From: Strix aluco
Lineage: Eukaryota; Chordata; Aves; Strigiformes; Strigidae
NCBI RefSeq assembly: GCF_031877795.1
Contig: NC_133943.1
Span: 12,579,001 to 12,643,000, forward strand
Length of the DNA stretch: 64,000 nt
Direction: 5' to 3'
A model generated the notes under the pieces. It made no database searches, was not told the origin of the DNA, and saw only the letters and a list, made by a program, of their open reading frames with translations. Below, one piece after another: positions 23,001 to 35,735 of this stretch (within the stretch, counting starts at the first letter, position 1; each line of letters starts with the position of its first letter). A program made the translations under genes and the position numbers.

Positions 23001-26000
23001 ACCACCTTACAAAGGGGCCCATCCCAAATCCCAGCTTTCCAACGCTTTATCATTTTATCATTCAGTTTTGCCATATGCAACAATCTACCTCAGGCCTTTA
23101 TTGAACATCACCTATTTACAGCCATCTCCACAGATTTTTGCCTTGCTGTGATGATGCTTTTGCACAGGACTGACCGCTTAATCTCCTCTCCCCCTACCCT
23201 TCTGTTCACACCAGCCTTGCTCTTCAGTGTCTGTGCTTTGTATGCTCACATCTATTATTGGGGAGGAAGCTGCTAGCAATAGTAGTACATAGCTATGACT
23301 ATAATAATAGCGGGTGTCCCAGAGGCACAGTCAGTTCATCACAAAGGTGGATTTATGGCAGTGCAGACATGGGTCTGGATTGCTCTGGGTCTCCCTTTGC
23401 TAGTTCTTCCTGGGCTAAAGTGCTGAGGGCAGAAGGTAAAGGAGCTCTGGTTTGCTGGGGTTTTCTGGAACGAGTCGAGGCATTGCTGAGTAGTTCTAGA
23501 AAAAGGTAAAAATTAAAAGGTGGGGAGGAGGTTGTGCAGAGCATGGGCTGCGTATGGCTGTGCAGAAAACTCTGAAACCTCCTGGAGGGATGAGTAAGTG
23601 CTGGGACGTAGCAGGGGAGATACTCAAGCATGGCCTGTGAAGGGGAAGCTGTTCCTCTTGAACACACAGCAGCTTTCTTAGCATCTCTCACACTTCTTAA
23701 ATTATCTCAGGGAAAATGTCCCAGTCTAAAGAGGGTTTCTGAGCACATCTTTTGCCTAGCAGTGCTGAAAGCATTGTGAGGTAGAGAGGTGGACAGGGTA
23801 TGGCCTGAGCCAGATGGTGCAAGTTTATCTTCCCTGCTCAGTCTCAAGGGTTTGGACAAGGCTGCCAGCTTTGTCTTCAAGGAATAGTCTTCAACTTTGC
23901 TTTAACTCCATTTGGAGGAAGAGCTTTTAATTCCAGGACAGACTTTAGGGTTGTCTTCTCTAAAGGACAGCACTGGGGACCCAGCTGGCATCTCACATGT
24001 TTCCAGGTTCCTCCCATTTGCAGTGCTGATTGGGTGTCAGGGTGTGTGTTCAGTAATCACTCTGAGCCAAGCCTGCAAACCAGGAATAGTGAAATTTGCT
24101 TGGTGAGGAATGAAACAGGCTTTGAAAGCTAATTTGTGTTTCAGGTGACTTGTAGTTCTTGGGTAAATTCAATAATTGCAGGTTTTGCATTTGATGTAAC
24201 ACAGTCCCAGACCTTCCCTGTCTTCCACCTACTCTCAGTGGCCCCCCAGGGAGGATTTTGGAGCCCTTGCCTTGGTGGGTGGTTGCTGTGGAGGGTGAGG
24301 GGGCACAGCCCATGTACTCCTGTCTTGCTTTGCTAATCCCTGCGCTCCACTGCACTGCCAGAGCCAGCACTGCACTAGGATTCCCTTGGCCAAGCAGAAG
24401 GTCAAGGGAAAGGCTTGTGGCGGATGAAGGGTTATCAGTAGCCAAGCAATCCTGCTGCGTGGCACTTTGAAGATTCGGGCTGTGGTCTGTGAGCACGCTT
24501 CGTTGTTTATTATCAGCAAGAATGGTAAAGGTGGCAGAAGATTGACTGCCTCTCTTTGGCTCATCCGCGTTTATCTGCATCCTGAGAATTCCCTGCCTTC
24601 CCCTCTAGGCATTGCCGCTTGACAGATGAGCTGTGAGGTATTCTGGGATGTTTGGCTCTGCAGTGTTTCCCAGTCAATTCCTTTCTCTTCCCCAGTCACA
24701 TCCCTCTTCTTTAGCAAACATCTGATCCTTCACCACTCTGTGGGTCCCTGGACATTTGTTATTACAGCTTTTGTTTATTTAAAAACAAACACAAAAAAAT
24801 TAGCAATGAGAGCCCAGATCAAGAATCCAAAAATAGGGAACCCAAGAGAGACTGAAAGCTCTAATCTTGGCACACAAAAACATTTTTAGGTGATGAAGAC
24901 TTAAAAAAGTCCGGCTAAAAGCAACAACAGCAAGAAAAGCACCCCAAAGACATCTGCAAAGAAAAATGACAAACACAGTGCAGACTGATTATCATCCTTC
25001 ACTGAAGCTCAAACCCCAGGCAAAAATAGTGTCAGGCATGGGACGCCGCGCAGCATAGCTAGCACTCCATCAAGCAGCCAGCGCAGCGAGATGGCACGGG
25101 ATGGACCTTCCTGGCTCCACATCACTGCCTGCGCCTCCCGCCTCGCTCCTCCAGGGAAAGTGTCCCTTGGTGGGGCTGTACAGGCACAGCCCTGACCCTC
25201 GGCACCCGGTGATGGCAGCCGGGGCCAGATGCGAGGCTGATGGCAGTCGCTGCAGTGCAACTGAGTGAGGATGCGGAGAGGGAAGAGAGGATGCGTTTCA
25301 TCTCCCCAGAGAGTTGCAGCACAGGGAGAGGCACGCAGGATGCTTTCTGCAGCTTTCCCTCCCCCTTGTCACAGCCTGCACATGCAGAGGTCTGCCCTGG
25401 CCGCTGGCCTGCCAGCTACAAGAGGTTGTCTTCCTCCAGGAGTTTGTGTCCAGCCCGCTTCAGGTGGGCCTTCGTGCCCCCATGAAGTACCCATTGACCT
25501 CCATGTCCCAGGGTGACCTCCCCAGAGTGACAGAGGGAGGAGGGTGTGCACCACATGGTGGTGGAGCTCATGGAGGAACCTGCCTTTAAATGAGATTTTC
25601 TTCTCACTAAATAGGGAAACAAAAGATGGGTGGTCAACACCGAAAAGGATTTATAATTTAAGTCCTGGAGAATTTGTAGGGGTTGCTGTGGAACACAGAG
25701 TAACACTAGTTTCCTCCTTTCGTAGCAGTGAGATGGATTATCCACATCACTTGTGGAGACTTCGTGGGGAAAGGTCTTCATCCCTTCAGCTTTCCTCTGG
25801 CTGTCCCTCTACAAGACCATTGCTTAGACAGTAAAAACCTAGCTAGAGTTTATATTCCTTTGCCCCTCTGCACTTTTTAAACAATGAGTGAATTAGGATT
25901 TCTATGCTACTTGGCTAAAGGAAGGCAGGGGCTCCTTATCTGCTCTGCTGCTGTGTTGTTAATAGGGGAGGCACTGCCAGACTATCTGGAGCCTCTTCTC

Positions 26001-27884
26001 TTGTAAACTTGTCTCCTCGTCTATCTGGCCTTTGCAGAAGCCCTTAGTGGTGCTCAGAACAGTTGAAGGAAGAGTGTGGTCCAGGGAACACTGTCTTCCA
26101 AATTCTACAGTAAACAGCTGTATGTGAAGTTACGTCTTAATGTAGTTACGTGTGGTAAAGCTGTGCTCCCATGTGAGGACAAATTCAGGCTGACGACACC
26201 GAGTGCCCCGTCAGAAACACAAAGCACCAAGTTGTTGCATGCCCTCTCTCAGTCATCTGAGTTTGTCAAAACAGTCTTAAATGTAATGGTTTTTGTCCTG
26301 GCAGGCTATGTGCTGGATCAGGTATTGTGTGTCCTCCAGCCAACGCAGCGCTGGGGCTGGAGTACAAGGCTGGCGTAAACGTGGTGTCATGTGCTTGGCC
26401 ATGTAGGGAGGATGAGATCATGGGCTCCTATCTCAACATCAAGATGCCATTTTCACTGCCGGGCGTGCACACATCTCATATGAATGAACATGAAGCCACA
26501 GTCATACATCCAGGCTTGATTATAAATACAGACAGTTTTCCTAAACAGATTTTAAGTTCGCACTGCGTCAGGGTTTCTGCTGAGCTTTCCCTAGCACGTG
26601 GCAGGCTTTCCCCCAGGGAATCAACTGTGTCTGCAGAAATCTGCCACTTCCACTGGCACGTTGGATGTGTGATGGGCTCTGCAGTGTGGTACGCTTGAAT
26701 TCAGTCATGAACCATGAAAACTTGCAGGCAGTCACTATGAGCACGTAGCTCTTGGTGACACGTTTTCATACCCCATGTGGCAGAGATGCACATGTGTCCT
26801 GTCAGGAATTGGGTGCAGAGAGTTTGCTTCCTATCAGCCTCTGGTGGAGGTCAACCTTATCACACCTGAGTGCCCACATCTCCTGACTGAGAGGTTATGA
26901 AGATAGATTGAGTGCAAAACTCAGAAATACCTCTCCAGAGACTTTCTCTAGGACTCATGCTGTATTCATCACAGAGTAACTGTTGGGGAAGGATCTTCAC
27001 ATGAAGATTGATGGACCTGATGATGATGAGCTGTGCTTAGGCAGGAATCACTGACTGCACAAGACGTGGATGGAGAATGATTGGTTAGGAAGGTATTGCA
27101 TGGGAAAGGACATGAAAGTAATACGGAGAAAGCAGGGAATCAATAAAAACCACCAACTAATGCTGATAAAGAGCAAACACAGTAGCACATTCGTACAGAG
27201 GAATATGACGTGTAAGGCACGTGTAAGGAGTCCTTCCTCTCAGCACTCTTTTCAGGTTTGGAAATTGCATTTCAGGAAAGGTACGGGAGAGATCAGGGAG
27301 AGTTCTCAGAAACCAGCAGGAGAGAAGAGCAGAGCTGGGGCAGTCTGGGCTCTGTGTCAGCACCGCCAGGGATGGATTCGTGGTACTGCTCTTCAGATGC
27401 AGGAGTGTCTGCAGAAAGGAGAGTAATGAACAGATCTCAGTGTCTCTTGGGGGTAGGAAAAGAAGTCACAGCAATAAACTGCAGCAAGAAAGATTTAGAA
27501 TAGACTCTAGAATAATCCTTACGTGTACTCCCCCTGGCAGACTGCATAAGGAGAACATGGAATCTCCATCCCAAAATGTCATCTACAGCAGGTTAAAATA
27601 TAGTTGGGTCTGATTAAACAGCTCCTCAGGGTCTCTCCCAGCCCTTTTTCTGCATCTGATTTTTCTCTCCATGGCCTAAGAATCTGTTTTACAGTCTGTC
27701 TGAAGAGAAATATGGAGTTGAAACAACTAAATGACAGACCTAGCAGATTTTCTTGGTAGTGGGTTGGGTTTTTTTTAAGTAACAAATGTAAACTTCCTGT
27801 GGGGAAAGTCTGTTTTCAGTGTAATCTGGGTTTTTTGTGAAAAAGTCAAGATCACAAAGAAAACTCATGGGGAAAACATGCTTA
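17064..27884. other. Non-coding intronic sequence, no supported gene
   Basis: About 10.8 kb without a defensible exon. Open frames such as 18,134-18,595 (minus), 24,050-24,580 (minus), 25,416-25,781 (minus) and 27,070-27,426 (plus) have no recognisable domain. A short perfect hairpin lies at 18,768-18,795. The part from 25,030 to 25,560 is more GC-rich, with several CpGs and several overlapping frames, but shows no exon structure I would defend. Confidence 0.5.
18768..18795. repeat. Perfect 10-bp inverted repeat (hairpin)
   Basis: ACAGACAGTT (18,768-18,777) and its exact reverse complement AACTGTCTGT (18,786-18,795) flank an 8-nt purine loop. No extension of pairing beyond these arms is seen. 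It is too short to be a pre-miRNA and not linked to a gene; a few such hairpins are expected by chance in 64 kb. Confidence 0.75.
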
Positions 27885-27958
27885 TTTACTGGATCTGCTG
27901 AGTTGATGGTGGGTCAGAGGTTTTACTGGATCTGCTAAGTTGGTGCTGACGAAAGATT
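27885..27958 (+). repeat. 37-bp tandem duplication (two copies)
   Basis: TTTACTGGATCTGCT begins at 27,885 and again at 27,922. The following AAGTTGGT/GAGTTGAT part is similar, and the last third of the unit has diverged. This is a simple two-copy slippage-type duplication in non-coding DNA. Confidence 0.75.
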
Positions 27959-30900
27959 TTGATGCTGTTTTCCATTAGGATGTTCTTCCTTCAGATCAAA
28001 AGCATGGTTAAATATAATAAATCAAAGATACAGATAACAGGAGGAGATTGTCTCAGTTCAGTGTTTCCTGCTTCCCTGTACAGAGGCACTTTATGCTTGT
28101 TGCCACGGGTGTTTTTAAAAAGGGTACGTTATAACCAGAGGTACTCCTGCCCTCTTTCCCGAGTGCATCCAGGATGCATATCCCAATAGGTCTTGGTGCT
28201 TATTCAGCATACGTTTCCTAGCAGCTTCCCCCTCCCTGTGAACCCAGATCTACCCAGAAGGTAGAGAAACAAAGGCAGACCTAGTGCATGACAAGGGTTA
28301 ATCTTATTTGTGCCGCTCCTTTTCATGGTGGGCTTTGGCAAAGCCATTCTTCATTCTGCCCTCAGCTGGCTCCTGTCCCAAGGCGGGTCAGAGCCACTGG
28401 CTCCCTCGGGGAGCAGGTGGCTGGGGGGAGCTGGGGGCTGCGGGAGCTGTGCTGCACCTGAGACTGCCAGGGAAATGCTGGGGAGCAGAGCCTGGGCACT
28501 ATTTGTTCAGACAAGATAAATGCCATGATATATGACTTTTCACTTCTCTCTCTCCCTCTAAGATGGATTTTATTTTTTTTTTTATGTTCACCATCATTCA
28601 CTAAATACGGGGCTTTTATGAGAACACATCTCTAATTACTATCATTAGTGACATATGTGCAGACGCAAGGTTTTGGGTAGTCACCAATCACACCACTTAC
28701 TGCTTATTGTAATGTCCCAACACTTTCCCTCCTCCCTCACCATTCGAAAGCAATTAGCAGGAAATTCAGCTGCTGCCTGAATGGACACATTTTCAGCAAT
28801 CTTCCTTAATTCTTTATTTACTGTAAAATAAGCAGGAAAAAAAAAAATGCAAAATCAGTTCCTGTTCCGAGGATGGATTAGTTCTCTCATCACATCTCAG
28901 AATCTCTCTCCCCTGCCCTTTCCCCAACTGTATCCCAATTTCTGATGAGCTGTGATGAAAAGCAGGCAGGAAAACATCTGATTGCTGCCCATGAATTCCT
29001 CGAGTGAACACGTTTCAGAGGTAGCTAGCGTGACAAAAGCTGAGCTAGTCTCAATCAGCACTTGGAGCAGTGACTTAGTGACTTCTACTAAGTGAGCTGA
29101 AACTTCACTTCTGGATCATTCATAGCAGGACCTGATGTAATTTCCTGCCACGCAAAGAGAAAATTAAATGCCCAATCTATTACTTTTAATAAGGAGGGGT
29201 TTTAGCAATGGGCGTGGGATGCAGCGAAGCAGTATCAGCAGTCTCAGCAGACTGGCTGAGGCAGGGGGAAGCAGCAGACTGATGGAGAGGGCAAAGCGAG
29301 TTGGTGTCTGCTGTATCGACCCGTATTTCCCTCTTTAAACAGAGCCTTGAACATCATTGCTTCAGGAATAAAGTACTCTCTGCTGTGAGCACAGACATCA
29401 AAACCTGGCCTCATAGAAAAGGGATGTCAGAGATCTCACTGACGTTTTCTTTTGATGCTCCACACAGTTGAACGAACAGTTCACAGGTCTGTGCAGTCGT
29501 GGAGTTACACCTGAGGGAGCATCTTCCCTTGCTTTCAGAAAACAAAGAGGGGATGGGGAGGAAGATGTCTGTGTTGCTGAAAAGCCTTAAGCCAGCTCTG
29601 GATAACTGAAAGGCTCAGAGGGCTCTTCCCTTCCCAGCTTTCAGCCTGCTCTCCATTCCCTCCACCGCCTTCACTCCTCAGCTGGAGCAGGAGAAGCAGG
29701 AGGAGGAAGAAGAGGAGGAGGAGGAGGAGCAGGGCTGCACCGCACACAGGGCTGCACTGAAGCAGGGCTTCAGGCTGGCACCAAGGGTTTCCCGAGGGCT
29801 TCCGGGGGAAAATTTGGACCATGTTTGTAATCCAGAAAGGCACCTCTGGCTGTCTCTGCTGAACAGAGGAGAGCATCAGCTGATTTTAGATTTGCCTTTA
29901 GACATGAAGAAGGCTAGGTCCTTATTCCCAAGGCAGGGAGGGGGAGAAGAGTTGTTTTTCTGAATGAAATACATAATTTGGAGTTAGGTATCTCTGGTTT
30001 ATCCTCCCAACTCTGTCTCAGCCTCTGATGTACACTCCTGACCGCCCTCCTCCTGGCTGTTTGGCCAGTCTGGCAGTGCTCTGAACCTTACACTGACAGG
30101 TAGGGGTTGCTGTTACCACTTACAGCTGATTAAAACCCTTCCAAAAGAGTATTACTTTTGTTATAGAAATGCAAATAGGAGGCATTTTGATTAGCTGTTC
30201 TCTTATCACTGGTGGCTGTTTAACAGGGTTGTCTTGGCTAGAGCTTTGTCCTTTTCCTGACCTGTGTAACAGGTCCAGGCAGGTCCTCCTGAGAAGGGCA
30301 TTATTCCCCAGGCATGTTCCTAACCCTCCACCAATCAACAGTTTGAGTTATTGTAATTGGAGTAGCTGAGAGAACTGTATGAAAAAAGACATAAACGGTT
30401 TAAAAAAAAAAGACACCCCAGAATGCCAAAGCTCAGACCCTTCATGCCTTGAAAACCTTTGGACTGCAGCTGTAAAATAGCCATATCACCATATTGCTGG
30501 CTAACTTATCAGTGTATTAATGCTTTATGGGCCTTGTGTCTGTCTCGTGGTCCCCATGGAAAGATTGGGGAGTAATTACCTAAAGCTTGTTACCTGTATG
30601 ACTTTTGCATGTGACCACATGTACTCCCAGAGAAGGTGCAGAAATTAAAATTCCCCAAAACTGGTTTGGGGAAGTTTGTTCAAATGGTGCCGATGCATTT
30701 GGAATCTCCAAGGTCAAGGGTAGGAAGCACGTGGGCTAAGGTCCAAAATCCCAGTGAGACACATGCACAGATCATGGTATTCATAAATTCACAATTCACG
30801 TGGCTCTTAGTCACAAGCAAGAGCCCTGCCCAAAACAAGCTGTGCTGCAAGCGATGCGGTAGTCCTGATGACCCGTTATAGTAAGTTTTAACAAATCCTA

Positions 30901-33900
30901 CAAAAATGCTTTCATGCATCAGTAGGGATGTTAGAAAAGATCTCAGGGAAGTCAGGTGTGTAGGAAGGTTTATTACAGAAGATCCAATCAGTTATAAATC
31001 CACATTTAACTTTAACAGCAAACTGCAGACAGTGTGACCTTCCCTGTCCCTTCCCAGTCTCTGCTGTAGACCATATGCTCTTCAGTCTTTTTTATTATTG
31101 TTTGTCTTTTATCACTGTTGTTTTAAATCGTATTGTGTCTATAGGAGCTTCCTGAGCTAGATGAGAGTGGTGTGATTGTTTAAAGGCAGCTCCATTGTGC
31201 ACCGAAGTGTCAGGCGGTGCGGTGTGCTGTGTGGTGGGCAGGAGGTAGCTGGTGGGCAGGGCAGGCAGCTTCCTCTCAGAGGGCAAAGGGCTAACGACTG
31301 CACTGGAGAGATGTCCCTAATGCAGCTGAGAACAACATTCCTGTCTTTTCCTTGTCCTCAAAGTCAGTGAAGAACAATTTTGCTAATACAAGAAACTGAA
31401 GCATCAGATTCAGTAGCGGTAACTTAAGGGGGCTGTTATTCATGATCATCTTCCAAAAATCTGGAAGTTTCATGCATTAGTATGAGTTGATTATTCATCT
31501 GAAAAAAATAATTTGGGAAAGAACAGTATTTATGCACTCAGTCTAGTTTACCTGCATAGCTTTACTGTTTTACTATTTATTTGTTTTCTGGAAATAAAAA
31601 AAAAAAGTTTGAGGCAGCCAGCTTAGTTACTGTTAAAACTGTTTTAAGCTCCTGAGCACTAGTGGCTTGTTAGGATTCATGGATTCTTCTGTCTCTACCC
31701 CTTCCATGCTGCTGAGCACAGAGACAGTCACAACCCAGCCTGAGAAACTGATGAATGAGAAATGATGAATATTGATATTAAAGTAAGTGTGTAGTGCTTT
31801 GTATTCACATAAACCTTTTGTGATGAATACATAATATTAACATCCACAATTATGATAAAAATCAATAAATTGATACCACCACTCAAAGATCTGTGAGCTA
31901 CAGTGAATTTCTAAGGGATTTACAGAGAGGTTATGGCCATAGTACTGTTAGCTGGATCTCTTGTGCTGGTGGAAATCATATTTAATTCTAATGAAGGAAA
32001 TAGAATTAATTGATGTAGTGGAAGAATCAACTCTATAGTTAAGATTTATTTTTTGTTTCTCCAAAGGAATAATTTCTTGAAAAGGCCAGTTAGGACCCAC
32101 TGAAAAAGTGCAGTATTGCTGGAGCCTGGAGATTTTAGGGTAAAGTAAGCAGAAAAGTATGTGGCAATAAATATATGTGTATGGAAGGATCTTAAATGAC
32201 TGCTGAAGCAAACAGCTCATGCACTGCTCAGGGGCAGAGGTGATGGGAGAATATTCCGGAAAAGCATAAATCAGACTTTCCTTGGATCCATCTGGAGAAA
32301 ATGACAAGTCTCATCCTGAAGAGTTTTCCCAGGAATGACAAATAGGAAGGAAAAAAAGACCAAAATGACAAATTACTAGTTTCGAGTGACTGTGAAGGCT
32401 TGCTTGGCTTGGAAGTAATTTTTACAGGTGGTCATTTTGTCTGTGTTTCCCATTGAGAGACCATAAACTTGTGTCATGAACATATAACAAGCCTTACATG
32501 ACCTTCTCATCTTTTTTTGACTTTGTATTGTAGGGAGGAGGTGGCAGTTTTTGAACTGGTATCTAATAGTAAGATGTGAGATAAGAAAGAGCACGGTCAT
32601 TGGAGGACTGCCATCTCCCGGTGCTCTTGGCAAATCCTCCACAGAGGATATTGATTTCTTGACCCTCATTCAACCCTTCTGCGAGGTCTGGTGTTTCGTA
32701 TTCTCTAGCAGGGACCAGCCAGCTTGTGGAAACTGCTGGCAGTGTTTCCACCAGCTTGGCTGGGAAGGGAGTGTGGCTGTTCTTGCTGATTTCACAATGA
32801 ATGGTACAAACCAAGGTGAAACTATCTTTTGAACTTAGACTTTGGGAAACAGCTCGTGAGCCCTGAGAAGGGTCTGGTCACATACTGCAAACAAGCAGTC
32901 CAAGGATTTAGCATCAGGATTTACCAGCTTTTCAGCTGTTGCTGCACCAGAACACAAAACCAGAACAGCAGGAGAGACTGAGCAAGCTTTTTAGCTATGA
33001 AATATAAAACTAAACTATGTTTGATAATCTGTGCTTGAAGGAATTGTTCATGAAGGCAACCTCCTTAAGGCTTTTTGTCCAATCTCATCTCTTCCAAATG
33101 CAGTGTGATTCCTTCCACCGGGGCACAGCATTACCCCTGAGAGCTCATTAGCCCGTGTCTGTAATGGAGCTACTGGAAGTATGATGGACTTTGAGAAAAT
33201 AATGCGGTTTGTTACAGAACGGGAGGATTAAACTTTTTCTTCTTTACACATGGTGTTGCGAAGAAACACCTTTCTTCCACATTTTGTGGTTTCTCCATCC
33301 ATGAATTTTGGCAGGTCTTTAGGGCACAGGAAGCTGAGGATGCTGCCAAGCGCTTATGAACTTAATTCGTCATGCTGCCACTCACACGCATGTCCACCAG
33401 GCTCCAGGTGTGTAGGAATGTGTGTGTAGAAGCACACTCATGGTACCTCTGAACTGAGACCTCCAAATACAGTCAGTGTAGACTGCTGAGGCACTCTCCG
33501 GATAGGAGTGCTACTTCTAGCTCTGTAGTCTGCTGCCCTATTTGGACCAATGGTCTTACCTGAAGCTCACCTGAACTCAGGTGAAGTTCTAAGATGCCAC
33601 AGTTTTTAAGTTCAAGTGTTTTCTTTGTGCTTTTTTTTCCCATAAGATTTCCCAAGGAACACAAGAAAAGTCAGAAGAGGTTTATGCTTTTCTCCCCTGC
33701 TGGTTTTGGACAAATACAACTCCATTGCTTAGTATAGTGCTTTACTTTTGCTTAAGCAGGAAATAAATCTTAGTTAAAAGCCTGCTATGGAGTTGTTTTA
33801 GAGCAATCCTCTTCCAAAAAAAATGTTGATGTCCAGAAGATAGAAATTAAATTATATTTAGTAACAAAAGTTTACAAAGTCTTATAAAAGCTTCTTAAAG

Positions 33901-35609
33901 TTAGACAAGTGTTAGTGGCCATAACCATTCCAAAGCACAAGTTCATTTGCTCACAGAGTGAATAAACATTTTAACAGTTATAGCCATCAAGAGCTGTACT
34001 GGTATTTAGTTTGTTTATAGTCATTTGATCAGATGGTGTTGAATTTGGAAAGACTTTGCTTGGTGCAACAGGGTAAGTTATGTCCACCACGTGGCTGGAG
34101 GGTGTGAGCTGTATGGCAATCAGACAGAAAGCCAAGAATTATAAATTCCAGTTGTACAGTGTGAAAAGGCTCTGGTAGTTTATTCTGGCATCCCATGCTC
34201 TGACACTGGGTGGCAATTTAACACAGAGATTTACTGCCGCACCTCTGCATGGCAGGAGAGAAAAGTTCTGATCTTTTTTTATTTTGGGTCAGTGACAGAC
34301 CCATGCACAACCTTCCAAATTTATAGTTTTGAGGGACAAAAAACTACCTTCAAGCTTCAAATATCTGCCAGTTGGGTCAATGGAGGTGAAGCTCTGGGCA
34401 GGTGAGCAGCACCAGGGAGGATCTTTTGTGGCGTCCCTGGCAGAAGAGCGGCCAGCTCACCTGGTGGAGGAGCCTTGGACAGCGAGAGCCAGGAGAGCTA
34501 TGGAGAGGGAGCCTGTGGCTCCCAGGGCAGTGCTGCAGAGGCCACACAGGGCCAGCCAGGAGGCCATGTTAGCTGCCAGACTCCTGTCAGCACAGCTCGA
34601 CTGTCATTCATGTGCCACAGCTGTGACTTGGGAACCACATCTGAACATCTAGAAGGTGTTAATAAAACTGTTCTGCAACCATGGCATCCCATTTTCCATT
34701 GTTGTTTATCTTCATCAGAAGAGAGTAAGGCCCAGCAGGTGACTTAAAGGCACTCAGAAACCTGGAGTCCTGTTTCATACTCATGAAAGGAGAGGAAATT
34801 ACCTGTTGGTAATGCAGATGTTGTGCAGGCTCAGAGCAGGGAAAAGCTGATTTCTAATCCCAGCTCTACTACTAGCTTGATTTTGTAGTCCTGGTCATGG
34901 CCTTTAATCTCCCTGTGCCTGGGTTTCCCATAGTCCACATGAAGGCAGTACAGTTAACTACCTTCACTTGCTAATTGTGTAGAGAAGTTTCTGTCTGTAA
35001 TCCTGAAATTTGTTTAAAATCATCTCTATGATTGTTGTTACTCTTTGTATGGTTCTGGAGATGAGAGAAGGTGTAATCCCTTCTTCCCACTGAGACTAGA
35101 AAAACCTAGTTATAAGACAGGCAAGATGGGGAGGACAGGCTGGAGAGGAGCTGTACCTGGTTTGGCTCTTCAGGAGAGCATTGCTTTTGTTTATACTTTT
35201 GAAGCTATTCTTACTTTTCTTCATTCCTTTTAAACACTGCAGTTTTCTCTCAGATAATTTATCTAGGCACATGAAAAAAAGATTTCAGCCACTGAGTGGA
35301 GATGGCTGGCAGGGCAGTTGGGCATGAGATGTGTGTGGTCCCAAAGCTGCCTCACTGTACTAGCACAAACACACCTGGGAGGGTGGTCTTGGGTGAGCAC
35401 TTCCAAAAGCTTCAAGACTGGATTGATGTAAACCCATGGGCTTGAAGCATCGTCAGAGCTAACAGAGTCATGCTAGTGCTTTGCGTTCTGCACTTAGCTG
35501 TTTGGGCAGCAAGGCAGTTGTGGGGGGAGACATAGGGAGCTGGAGGTGCAGCTGGAGTAGATGCTGTGCCAGGTCATGCCCAGATGTACATCTTGGAGCA
35601 AAGAGAGCC
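27959..35609. other. Non-coding intronic sequence, no supported gene
   Basis: About 7.6 kb without a supported gene. An 11-nt T run lies at 28,573-28,583 and a GAG-type purine tract at 29,698-29,729. The interval 28,590-29,180 is AT-rich with several ATTA cores and is a candidate conserved element. Frames at 29,535-29,876 (minus) contain a poly-Leu run that is only the translation of the purine tract. Frames at 34,329-34,747 (plus) have no recognisable family. Confidence 0.5.
29698..29729 (+). repeat. GAG-rich homopurine microsatellite
   Basis: Thirty-two consecutive purines made largely of GAG/GGA triplets, interrupted by GAAGAAG, with C on each side. On the minus strand it translates to a Leu/Phe run, which explains the local long open frame. 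Confidence 0.85.
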
Positions 35610-35735
35610 CACCCAGGGCGGCTCAGTGTGCCCCCAGGACAGCCCTGGTCTCACCCAGAGCAGCACAGCATGTGCCCAGGGCAGCTGAACGTGCACCCAG
35701 GGAAGTTCAGAGCACACCCAGGGCAGCACGTGCTT
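35610..35735 (+). repeat. 21-bp degenerate minisatellite, six units
   Basis: Six tandem units of exactly 21 bp occupy 35,610-35,735, each opening with a C-rich CAC-CCAGGG-like box (variants CCCAGGAC, CCCAGAGC, CCCAGGGA). Because the period is a multiple of three, the plus-strand frame starting at ATG 35,481 reads as a seven-residue repeat with the pattern (H/P/C)P(G/E)xxxx, units such as HPGRLSV, HPGKFRA and HPGQHVL. That frame is 88 codons (to 35,747). I consider it a minisatellite rather than a gene: there is no domain, and the flanking frame shows no coding character. Confidence 0.75.

Noticed and set aside
29535-29876. Minus-strand frame with a long poly-Leu segment that resembles a membrane helix
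   Set aside because: The Leu run is the translation of the GAG microsatellite at 29,698-29,729.
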